Below, piece by piece: positions 15,916 to 22,982 of a stretch of 28,774 nucleotides of DNA. The first letter of the stretch is position 1. The number at the start of each line of letters is the position of its first letter. The notes below the pieces were generated by a model. That model worked only from the letters and a program-made list of their open reading frames with translations, was not told the DNA's origin and ran no database searches. The stretch covers positions 1-28,774 of the forward strand of contig JBDTBW010000062.1 in assembly GCA_039923855.1 (NCBI GenBank), written 5' to 3'. A program made the translations under genes and the position numbers. This stretch comes from 66-474 sp039923855 (GTDB taxonomy: Bacteria; Pseudomonadota; Gammaproteobacteria; Xanthomonadales; Rhodanobacteraceae).

Positions 15916-17472
15916 ATGCTGTTCCAGCGCGTCAAGCCACTCGACCAGATCCTTGCCACGGCGAGCAAGAAAGCCTTGGTGCGTCAGTTGGGCGCATTCC
16001 AACTTACGATGCTGGGCATCGGCGCGATCATCGGCACCGGCATTTTTGTGTTGACCGCGGAAGCGGCACAGAAAGCCGGCCCCGGCATGATGATATCGTT
16101 CGTAATCGCGGGCACCGTTTGCGCGCTGGCGGCGCTGGCCTATTCCGAGTTGGCCGCGATGGTGCCTGTCGCCGGTTCCGCTTATACCTATACGTATGCG
16201 GTGATGGGCGAAGCCATCGCCTGGGTCGTCGGCTGGGCGCTGATCCTTGAATACGCGGTATCGGCCGGCGCGGTCGCGGTGGGCTGGTCCGGTTATTTCA
16301 ACGGCCTGCTGGATGCCGGCGGCTTCGGCTTGCCGGAGTTCCTGCGCGCGGGCCCCACCGCCGGCGGCGCGTTCAATCTCGTCGCCGCGTTGATTTCGCT
16401 GATCGTCACCGCACTGCTTGTCATCGGCACCAAGGAAAGCGCGCGGGTCAACGTCGTGCTCGTATCGATCAAGATCGCCGCGTTGATCGCCTTCATCGCG
16501 ATCGCAGTACCGGCGGCAAAATCCCCGAATTTCCATCCGTTCCTGCCGACCGGCTGGGGCAACCCACTCGGCGGCAGCGGCATCGGCGTGCTGGGCGCGG
16601 CGGCGTCGATCTTCTTTGCCTACGTCGGCTTCGACGCGGTCTCGACCGCTGCCGAGGAAACGCGCAACCCGAACCGCAACGTCCCGATCGGCCTGATCGG
16701 ATCGCTGCTGGTGTGCACGATTTTCTATCTGCTGGTCGGCTATGGCGCGGTCGGCGCCAGCGACGCGCAGCCGCTGCAAGCCAACGGACACTTTCTCGCG
16801 CCCGGCACGCCGGAGATGGGCGCCGCCTGCAAGGGTCTGCAGAATCTGGTGTGCAGCCGCGAGGCGCTGGCGTATGTGCTGAAGTCGATGGGCTTCCCGT
16901 CGATCGGCAATCTGGTCGCGCTGGCCGCCAGCATCGCGCTGCCGTCGGTGATCCTGATGATGATCTACGGCCAGACCCGCATCTTCTTCACCATGTCGCG
17001 CGACGGTCTGTTGCCGCCGGTGCTCTCGAAAATCCATCCGCGTTTCCATACTCCGTATGTCATCACTATCATCACCGGTATTGCCGTCGCCCTGTTCTCT
17101 GCGCTGTTCCCGGTGGGGCTGCTGGCGGATGTGTCGAACTCGGGCACGCTGTTCGCGTTCGCGATGGTCTCGATCGGCGTGCTGGTGCTGCGCAAAACCG
17201 ACCCGGGCCGTCACCGTCCGTTCCGGATTTCGGGCCCGCTGGTATGGCCGGTATGCATCGGCGCGGTGATCGGCTGCGCGATCCTTTTCTTGAGCCTGTC
17301 CAGCTTCACCAAGTGGTTCTTCGTCGGCTGGGCTGTCGTCGGCCTGATCGTTTATTTCCTCTACGGATTCCGCAAGAGCCATTACGCGCACGGCACCGAA
17401 CCCGACGCGGCGGATGCCCCAACGCTGCCGCCGAAGCCTGACTTCTATGAAGGGCCCGACGCAGGGCCGTAG
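15916..17472 (+). CDS. APC-superfamily amino acid permease (cationic amino acid transporter-like)
   Basis: A 518-residue inner-membrane amino acid transporter with about 12 or more hydrophobic segments. The unwound TM1 substrate motif GIGAIIGTGIF (34-44) is present, as are YSELAAMVPVAGSAYTYTY in TM3 and FFAYVGFDAVSTAAEETRNPNRNVPIG in the TM6/loop region. The latter stretch is typical of the CAT branch (YhdG-like). A loop near residues 282-315 contains two Cys and may form an external disulfide. The substrate is not certain; branched-chain or cationic amino acids are both possible, and the catabolic cluster upstream makes import of a degraded amino acid plausible. GGGGGA lies about 6 nt before the ATG at 15916; an out-of-frame ATG precedes it by 5 nt. 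Confidence 0.9.
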   Translation: MLFQRVKPLDQILATASKKALVRQLGAFQLTMLGIGAIIGTGIFVLTAEAAQKAGPGMMISFVIAGTVCALAALAYSELAAMVPVAGSAYTYTYAVMGEAIAWVVGWALILEYAVSAGAVAVGWSGYFNGLLDAGGFGLPEFLRAGPTAGGAFNLVAALISLIVTALLVIGTKESARVNVVLVSIKIAALIAFIAIAVPAAKSPNFHPFLPTGWGNPLGGSGIGVLGAAASIFFAYVGFDAVSTAAEETRNPNRNVPIGLIGSLLVCTIFYLLVGYGAVGASDAQPLQANGHFLAPGTPEMGAACKGLQNLVCSREALAYVLKSMGFPSIGNLVALAASIALPSVILMMIYGQTRIFFTMSRDGLLPPVLSKIHPRFHTPYVITIITGIAVALFSALFPVGLLADVSNSGTLFAFAMVSIGVLVLRKTDPGRHRPFRISGPLVWPVCIGAVIGCAILFLSLSSFTKWFFVGWAVVGLIVYFLYGFRKSHYAHGTEPDAADAPTLPPKPDFYEGPDAGP

Positions 17473-17878
17473 TCCGGCTCAGACACCGCTCGGCGTTCGA
17501 ACCGTACGTCAAAGTACGGCTCATATTCGTGCTTGAGAAATGACCACCATAATATCGCGTAAGTATTTGTATTGCTAGCCACTCCGCGCCCTATTCGGTG
17601 GATAGATTGAATTGATTGGCCGGCCCGGTTCGCCCGCGCTATGATCCGTCCTCCGCGGGCTTTCCCATTGGCAGTGGACCCCGGATTGTTGCCCGGTGCG
17701 GCAGGCGTAGTCAGCTCCTCCGTCTGCCGTATCCGGGTGACGTTATTGCTGCGAACTTCCCTGTTCGCCTCAATGAGTGATTTTTTCGCACCACACACGC
17801 TGTCACTCTGTTTAGTTCACGAGGCGGCCATCCATGGCCGCACTTTTCAACAAAAGCACGTTTCCCTGAAAAGCTTCC
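17473..17878. other. Convergent gap between the permease and HiPIP genes
   Basis: About 400 bp with no supported gene. Contents: a short stem CCGTAC-GTCAAA-GTACGG (about 17503-17520), a relatively AT-rich stretch (17520-17610), a promoter-like pair TTGGCC (17616-17621) and TATGAT (17640-17645) with an 18-nt spacer, and a GCGGCCAT palindrome at 17822-17855. Short open frames on both strands lack a ribosome site and family likeness. A small RNA from the promoter-like pair is possible but unsupported. Confidence 0.4.
17822..17855 (+). repeat. Dispersed palindrome, GCGGCCAT family, after the HiPIP gene
   Basis: This is the cleanest copy. GCGGCCAT and ATGGCCGC are perfect 8-bp arms around CC, followed by CACTTTTCAACAAAA. 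It lies 23 bp beyond the stop of the minus-strand HiPIP gene. Confidence 0.92.
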
Positions 17879-18214
17879 TCAAGCTTTCACGGCATAGCCC
17901 GCGCACCAGCCCTTGGCGTTGACCGCCTTGCCCGGATACAGCGAGCACGGCCCGTACACCTGCCCGGCCTTGCCCTGAAAGAACCGGCAGTCGGCGCAGG
18001 CCTGCCCTGCCTTGTGCGGCGCCGACGCGGTGCTGGCATTTTCGGTGTAGTGCAGTGCCTTGGCGGTCGGGTCGGCCTCGGTCAGATGCGGTAGCTCCGC
18101 GGCGCGTGCGTGGCGGGGCATCGCAGCCAACATTGCGACGGCGCCCGCCGCGCCCCCGAGCCGCATGAGGAAGCGGCGGCGGGAAGGTTGATTGTCGGTC
18201 TTGTCGTCTTGCAT
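17879..18214 (-). CDS. High-potential iron-sulfur protein (HiPIP), Tat-exported
   Basis: A 111-residue periplasmic electron carrier. The N-terminus SRRRFLMRLGGAAGAVAMLAA is a twin-arginine signal, with probable cleavage after ARA near residue 38, fitting export of a protein already carrying its cluster. Four cysteines (73, 76, 90, 104) in a C-x2-C-x13-C-x13-C layout, with the final GWCAGY, match the HiPIP signature for one [4Fe-4S] cluster cycling between +2 and +3. GGAGA precedes the ATG at 18214. It is divergent from mtnB across about 100 bp. A likely role is passing electrons between membrane complexes and a terminal oxidase or reductase. Confidence 0.93.
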   Translation of the reverse strand: MQDDKTDNQPSRRRFLMRLGGAAGAVAMLAAMPRHARAAELPHLTEADPTAKALHYTENASTASAPHKAGQACADCRFFQGKAGQVYGPCSLYPGKAVNAKGWCAGYAVKA

Positions 18215-18317
18215 GGGAATCTCCGGCCAGTCTGAAAAGTCTGTCACCATCTTACGCTGCCGGATGTTTCCACGCGCATGTCCGTGCATCGCGCTGCATG
18301 TTACATTCAGGGCCCTC

Positions 18318-18968
18318 GTGTCGAAACCCGAAACGCCAACGATCGATCCCGCGCGCCTGCGTGCCTGCGCAGATGAAATCACGCGCGTCGGCACGGAACT
18401 GGCGGCGCGCGGCTGGACGCCGGCGACCAGCAGCAATTTTTCGATGCGGCTGGACGACGCGCACGCGGCGGTCACGATTTCCGGGCGCGACAAGGGCGCG
18501 CTGACCGCGGACGACGTAATGGTGGTCGATCTCGATGGCCACGCGGTCGACACGCAGGCCCTCCCATCGGCGGAAACCGCGCTGCACACGCAGATTTATC
18601 GACGTTTCCCCAATGCTGGCGCGGTGCTGCACACCCATTCGCAAACGCAGACGGTGGTATCGCGATTATTTGCGGACGCCGGCGTAATCCGCTTTGCCGG
18701 CTACGAACTGTTAAAGGCAATCACAGGCTACGGTAGCCACGAGGCGCCGCTGGACGTGCCGGTATTTCCCAACTCCCAGGACATGCATGAACTCGCAGCG
18801 CGCGTGGATGCCTGGATCGACACCGGCAAACCACTGCACGCCTATCTCATCGACGGCCACGGCATTTACACTTGGGGCCGCGACATGCGCGAGGCCAAAC
18901 GGCATCTGGAAGCACTGGAATTCATGCTCGCCTGCGAATTGGATTTGAAGAGATTATCCACGCCATGA
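18318..18968 (+). CDS. mtnB: Methylthioribulose-1-phosphate dehydratase
   Basis: A 216-residue class II aldolase-fold enzyme of methionine salvage that dehydrates 5-methylthioribulose-1-phosphate to the 2,3-diketo compound. It has TSSNFSMR (38-44), the acid E86 in SAETALH, zinc ligands H105 and H107 in LHTHSQTQTV, and the third His H181 in DGHGIYTWG. I chose the GTG at 18318 because AGGG lies about 6 nt upstream and the resulting length suits the family. The frame stays open upstream across the HiPIP leader, which is not credible. The stop overlaps the mtnD ATG (ATGA). No S-adenosylmethionine riboswitch was recognised in the leader. Confidence 0.93.
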   Translation: MSKPETPTIDPARLRACADEITRVGTELAARGWTPATSSNFSMRLDDAHAAVTISGRDKGALTADDVMVVDLDGHAVDTQALPSAETALHTQIYRRFPNAGAVLHTHSQTQTVVSRLFADAGVIRFAGYELLKAITGYGSHEAPLDVPVFPNSQDMHELAARVDAWIDTGKPLHAYLIDGHGIYTWGRDMREAKRHLEALEFMLACELDLKRLSTP

Positions 18969-19510
18969 GCCGCCTGCGTATTTTCGACGAAGCCGATCAC
19001 GCCACGCCGCTCGTCAACACGAGCGACCACGCCGACATCGCGCGGAACTTAAGCAAGGTCGGCGTGCGTTTCGAGCGATGGAAGGCGTCGCAACCCATCA
19101 CGCCGGGCGCCGCGCCCGAGGATGTGATCGCAGCCTACCGCGACGACATCGAGCGGCTGCAACGTGAGCACGGCTACAAGGCGGTGGACGTGATTTCGCT
19201 GTCCGCCGATCACCCGCAGAAAGACACGCTGCGGCAGAAGTTCTTGAACGAACACTCGCACGCCGAGGACGAGGTGCGCTTTTTCGTCGCCGGCCAGGGC
19301 CTGTTCACGCTGCACATCGACGGCAACGTTTACGAGGTGCTGTGCACCCAGGGCGACCTGATCGGCGTGCCGGACGGCACGCGTCACTGGTTCGACATGG
19401 GGCCCAATCCGGGCTTCGTCGCGATCCGTCTGTTCACCAATCCGGAAGGCTGGGTCGCGCAGTTCACCGGCGATGAAATCGCCGCGCGGTTTCCGAGATT
19501 GGATAATTGA
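18965..19510 (+). CDS. mtnD: Acireductone dioxygenase
   Basis: A 181-residue cupin enzyme that oxidises the acireductone made by MtnC. With Fe2+ it yields the methionine keto acid and formate; with Ni2+ it yields methylthiopropionate, formate and CO. Metal ligands H97, H99 and E103 (EHSHAEDEVRFFVAG) and H141 (GTRHWFDMG) fit the Klebsiella set H96, H98, E102, H140. It starts within the mtnB stop (ATGA overlap), so translation is coupled. An inverted copy of the GCGGCCAT repeat begins right after its stop. Confidence 0.96.
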   Translation: MSRLRIFDEADHATPLVNTSDHADIARNLSKVGVRFERWKASQPITPGAAPEDVIAAYRDDIERLQREHGYKAVDVISLSADHPQKDTLRQKFLNEHSHAEDEVRFFVAGQGLFTLHIDGNVYEVLCTQGDLIGVPDGTRHWFDMGPNPGFVAIRLFTNPEGWVAQFTGDEIAARFPRLDN

Positions 19511-19561
19511 GAATTGAAAAGTGCAGCCACGGATAGCTGCTTTTTGACTTTCGCGTTCATG
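19511..19561 (-). repeat. Dispersed palindrome, GCGGCCAT family, inverted, after mtnD
   Basis: Read on the minus strand it is ATGAACGCGAAAGTCAAAAA followed by GCAGCTATCCGTGGCTGCAC and TTTTCAATTCTC. The leader, arms and tail all match the liuD copy with a few changes. It splits the methionine-salvage run between mtnD and the PH-domain gene. Confidence 0.88.
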
Positions 19562-19590
19562 GATGAGCGCAAAAAATCGAGGGGATCGAT

Positions 19591-20085
19591 ATGTCTTACT
19601 TGCAGGATTCGCTCGCGCCCGGTGAGGTGATCGTGGCGCGCTTCAAGCTGCACTGGTCGATGTGGTTGCGGCTGTGGGTCGTGATCGCGCTGGGCATTAT
19701 CGCGATCGTTGCATTCCTGTTCGTGCAGCAGCCTTGGAGCAACTGGGCGGCATTGATCGCGGCGATCATCGCGATCCTGATCGCGGGCTACGAATGGCTG
19801 CGGCTGGCCTCGATCGAACAAGGCGTGACCAACCGTCGGGTGGTGCGCAAGATCGGCATCGTCAGCCGCAACACCACCGAATTGCGGCTGGCCTCGATCG
19901 AAACCGTGGATTTGAAACAAAGCGGCTGGGGACGGCTGCTCGGCTTCGGCGATGTCGAAATCACCGGCCGCGGCGAAACGGCGATGTTCCTGCAACGCAT
20001 CGCCGACCCGGTCGCGGTCAAGCGCGAAATCGAGGGCGCTTATTCGACGCATGTGGAAACGGCTCGCCCCGACGCCACGACATGA
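19591..20085 (+). CDS. Membrane protein with bacterial PH domain (YdbS/bPH2-like)
   Basis: A 164-residue protein with two hydrophobic helices (about 25-46 and 52-68) followed by a small beta-rich domain (about 69-140). That domain carries the bPH2 pattern GVTNRRVVRKIGIVSRNTTEL ... IETVDLKQSGWGRLLGFGDVEITGRG. Such proteins are common and mostly unstudied. GAGGGG lies 5-6 nt before the ATG. The stop overlaps the mtnC start (ATGA), so it is embedded in the methionine-salvage run between mtnD and mtnC. No enzymatic link to the pathway is apparent. Confidence 0.85.
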   Translation: MSYLQDSLAPGEVIVARFKLHWSMWLRLWVVIALGIIAIVAFLFVQQPWSNWAALIAAIIAILIAGYEWLRLASIEQGVTNRRVVRKIGIVSRNTTELRLASIETVDLKQSGWGRLLGFGDVEITGRGETAMFLQRIADPVAVKREIEGAYSTHVETARPDATT

Positions 20086-20786
20086 GCGACACGCCCAAGT
20101 CCGAATCGAACGTCCGCGCGGTCGTAACCGATATCGAGGGCACCACCAGTTCGACTGCGTTCGTGAAAGACGTGCTGTTTCCGTTCGCGCGCGAGCGCTT
20201 ACCCGCCTTCATCGAAACCCATGCCGATCAACCGGACCTGCAGCACTGGTTGCACGAGGCGACGAAAGAAGCCGGTTACATCGAGGCCAGTCGCGGCGAA
20301 GTGATCGATCTGCTGCTGCGCTGGATCGATGAGGACCGCAAAGCCACGCCGCTCAAGGCGTTGCAAGGCATGATCTGGAAAGAAGGCTACGAATCCGGCG
20401 CCTACCGCGCGCACGTTTATCCGGAAGTCGCGGCGACATTGCGCGAGTGGAAATCGCAACGCTTGAAGTTGTACGTGTATTCGTCCGGCTCCGTTCCGGC
20501 GCAGCAGTTGTTCTTCGCACACAGCGAGGCCGGCGATCTCACGCCGTTGTTCGACGGGTATTTCGACACCGAAATCGGCGGCAAGCGCGAGCGCGGTTCG
20601 TACCTGCGCATTGCCGAGGCGATCGGCGAATCGCCACAACATATTCTGTTTCTTTCCGATATCGAAGCCGAGCTGGACGCTGCGCGCGGCGCGGGTTTCC
20701 AGACCATCAAGGTTTGCCGGCCACCGGAGGTTTGCGCGGACGGCAGCCATGGTTGCGTCGCCGATTTCGACGCGATCAAGGTTTGA
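20082..20786 (+). CDS. mtnC: Enolase-phosphatase E1
   Basis: A 234-residue HAD-superfamily enzyme of methionine salvage. It enolises the 2,3-diketo-5-methylthiopentyl-1-phosphate formed after MtnB and removes the phosphate to give acireductone for MtnD. The HAD motif I is D17-I-E19 in VTDIEGTTSS, motif II is YVYSSGSV, motif III/IV includes GGKRERGSYLRIAE and LFLSDIEAELDAA. The helical cap lies between motifs I and II. Its ATG overlaps the stop of the PH-domain gene. MtnA and an MTA phosphorylase or nucleosidase are not in the window. Confidence 0.95.
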   Translation: MSDTPKSESNVRAVVTDIEGTTSSTAFVKDVLFPFARERLPAFIETHADQPDLQHWLHEATKEAGYIEASRGEVIDLLLRWIDEDRKATPLKALQGMIWKEGYESGAYRAHVYPEVAATLREWKSQRLKLYVYSSGSVPAQQLFFAHSEAGDLTPLFDGYFDTEIGGKRERGSYLRIAEAIGESPQHILFLSDIEAELDAARGAGFQTIKVCRPPEVCADGSHGCVADFDAIKV

Positions 20787-20788
20787 AC

Positions 20789-21859
20789 ATGCGTACTACG
20801 CGCTTCATCATTCTCGGATTTCTGATCGGAGTCGCCGCCACGGTCGGCGTGTATGCCTGGAAAATCACCTGGCATTGCGTCAACGGTGAACAAACCACTC
20901 ACGCTTCCCCGATTAAAGCGGTTTCGACGCCACCCGCAGCGATCGCGCATACACCCATTGACCGCAAGTCACCACTGACGCCGGAATCGCCGCCGTCGTT
21001 GTTGCCCGACAAAGATTGGCCGCAGGATGCGCCCACGCCCGAACAGGTGATCTACGACCAGTCGCGGCTGCTCGATAAGGAAATCGCGCAACTCAAACCG
21101 CGCACGCCCGGCAAGGTGAATCTCTATGCGCTGGTGTTCGCCGGCGACGGCGGCGAGAACGTGTTCCGCAATGAGGCGGAATATTTCGAGAAATTGTTTT
21201 CGCAGCGTTTCGGCGCGACCGGCCATGTCTTGGTACTGGAAAATAATCCGGCCGCACTGACCACGCGGCCGCTGGCCGACTGGAGCAACTTGGAAGTCGC
21301 GCTCGACGCGCTGGCGTCGAAGATGGACATGCAAAACGACATCATGCTGCTGTACTTCACCAGCCACGGCAGCGAGGACCATTTCTTGTATGTCGATATG
21401 GACCCGCTGCCGCTGGATCAGATCGGCGCGAGCGATATGGCGTCGATCCTGAAGAAGCAACCGTTCCATTGGAAAGTCATCGTCGTCAATGCCTGTTATT
21501 CCGGCGGCTTTATCCCGCCGTTGCGCGGCGCGGGCACGCTGGTCATCACCGCCGCGCGTGCCGATCGCAGCTCGTTCGGCTGCGGCGCGCAATCGCAGAT
21601 CACCTATTTTAGCCACGCATTTTTGGACGATGCCTTGAACCGCACCAACGATCCCGTCCAAGCGTTTTCGATAGCGCGCAAGGAAGTGGCCACGTGGGAA
21701 AAAAGCGACGGCTACATCTCGTCGCAACCGCAAATCGACATCGGCGCGGGCATCGCTGCCAAGCTCGCGCAGTGGGAAAAGCAGTCGCCACCGGGCGCCG
21801 CGGTGCCGTTTCTGCCGGCTTCGGATGAATCGAAACGCGCGTCGGTCACAGCGCACTAA
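20789..21859 (+). CDS. Legumain-like cysteine protease (peptidase C13 family), membrane-anchored
   Basis: A 356-residue protein with one N-terminal hydrophobic segment (about 5-24), then a Pro-rich linker (about 40-85), and a caspase-like catalytic domain (about 108-300). The clan CD dyad is H193 in YFTSHGSEDHF, after the strand NDIMLLYF, and C236 in VIVVNACYSGGFIP. These match the C13 (legumain/GPI8-like) pattern. It should act outside the inner membrane. AAGG lies 7 nt before the ATG, which is 2 nt after the mtnC stop, so it is transcribed with methionine salvage. Substrate and purpose are unknown. The prokaryotic members are poorly characterised. Confidence 0.87.
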   Translation: MRTTRFIILGFLIGVAATVGVYAWKITWHCVNGEQTTHASPIKAVSTPPAAIAHTPIDRKSPLTPESPPSLLPDKDWPQDAPTPEQVIYDQSRLLDKEIAQLKPRTPGKVNLYALVFAGDGGENVFRNEAEYFEKLFSQRFGATGHVLVLENNPAALTTRPLADWSNLEVALDALASKMDMQNDIMLLYFTSHGSEDHFLYVDMDPLPLDQIGASDMASILKKQPFHWKVIVVNACYSGGFIPPLRGAGTLVITAARADRSSFGCGAQSQITYFSHAFLDDALNRTNDPVQAFSIARKEVATWEKSDGYISSQPQIDIGAGIAAKLAQWEKQSPPGAAVPFLPASDESKRASVTAH

Positions 21860-21891
21860 CAAACTATTGCGCCCCTGCCCCAGGACTTGCC

Positions 21892-22974
21892 ATGAATCGT
21901 CCGTTCTTACGCGCCGTCCTTTCCATACGCGCCTGCCACTTCGCATCGGCCATCATGGCTTTGTTCTTCGTCGGCATTGCGGCCACGTCAACGGCAGTTG
22001 CCGCTGAGAAAAATGATGCGGTGATCGACGATCCGGCCTATGCCCATGCGCAACGCTTGGTACAAGTTGAACCCGGACGTCGGCTCAATCTTTATTGCAT
22101 CGGCAAAGGCTCTCCAACCGTTGTGTTTGATTCTGGCCTCGGCAGCGACATGGATGTATGGGCATTCGTACAACCCATCATTGCCGCCCATACACGGGCG
22201 TGCGCTTACGATCGGGCCGGGTTGGGCTTCAGCGATCCGGGCAATCTCGCAGCGAACAGCGCGAACATCGCGGATGATCTGCACCGCTTGCTGGTCGCTG
22301 CATCAATCAAACCACCGTATATCCTGGTCGGACACTCATATGGCGGGATGAACGTCAGACTCTACGCGGACAAGTATCTGCCGGAAGTCGCCGGCATGGT
22401 GCTGATCGACTCCGCGGAGGAGGACTGGGTTACAAGTGCCTGGAAACTGGACCCTCGGCAGCTTACCTTTGCGCAATTCCACGCAGAGTTCGAACCGGAA
22501 TGGAAGGCCCAGCGCGAATGCGTCAAGGCGGCTTCGGCCGGGTTTACCGAAGGAACCGACCTGTACAGGCAATGCATTCCTGAACATGATCCGCGCGAAA
22601 GCTCCGCAATCTACACTGCCTATCTAAAACGCTATCAGACACCCGGTTTTCAGAAAGCCGTGTTGAGCGAAGATGAAAATGTTCACGATGCCAGCGCTGA
22701 CCAGGTGCGTGCCGCACGGTGATGGTATGGCGCTATACCGCTGATCGTGCTGACGTCGTCACCCATCACGAAGCTTCGATCCAATGAAACGCCGGCGCAC
22801 AGGGCGGCGTTGGATCGCGTACATGATTTCTTTGCTGATCTGATGGCCGCGCTGTCGACGCATGGCGTCGTCAGGCCGGTGCCGGATTCCGACCACACTA
22901 TCCAGTTGTCCCAGCCGGATGCCGTCAACAACGCGATCCTCGAGGTGCTTGGAGAAGTGGCCAAGCACAAGTAA
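21892..22974 (+). pseudogene. Alpha/beta hydrolase, interrupted by an in-frame TGA
   Basis: An exported hydrolase (signal peptide about 1-38, ending TAVAA). The core fold is clear: the oxyanion region FDSGLGSD (79-86), AYDRAGLGFSD (105-115), and nucleophile elbow GHSYGG with S149. The reading frame stops at TGA 22720-22722 after residue 276. The same frame then continues WYGAIPLIVLTSSPITKL for another 83 codons, including DSDHTIQLSQPDAV with the likely catalytic His. The upper fragment alone has the nucleophile but not this His, so it should be inactive unless the stop is read through. One change (CGA to TGA) would explain it. AGGA is 6-8 nt before the ATG. It follows the C13 gene by 32 nt. 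Confidence 0.85.
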
Positions 22975-22982
22975 TCATCCGA

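Noticed and set aside
17641..17922. Small protein gene after the permease
   Set aside because: No ribosome site. The frame runs through the GCGGCCAT repeat and into the antisense of HiPIP, and the composition is not gene-like.
18215..18317. S-adenosylmethionine riboswitch before mtnB
   Set aside because: The gap is only about 100 bp, is shared with the divergent HiPIP gene, and I could not find the paired helices or conserved core of a SAM riboswitch.
22720..22722. TGA as a selenocysteine codon in the hydrolase
   Set aside because: No selenocysteine insertion hairpin is evident just after it, and hydrolases of this family do not use selenocysteine at that place. A nonsense change is simpler.
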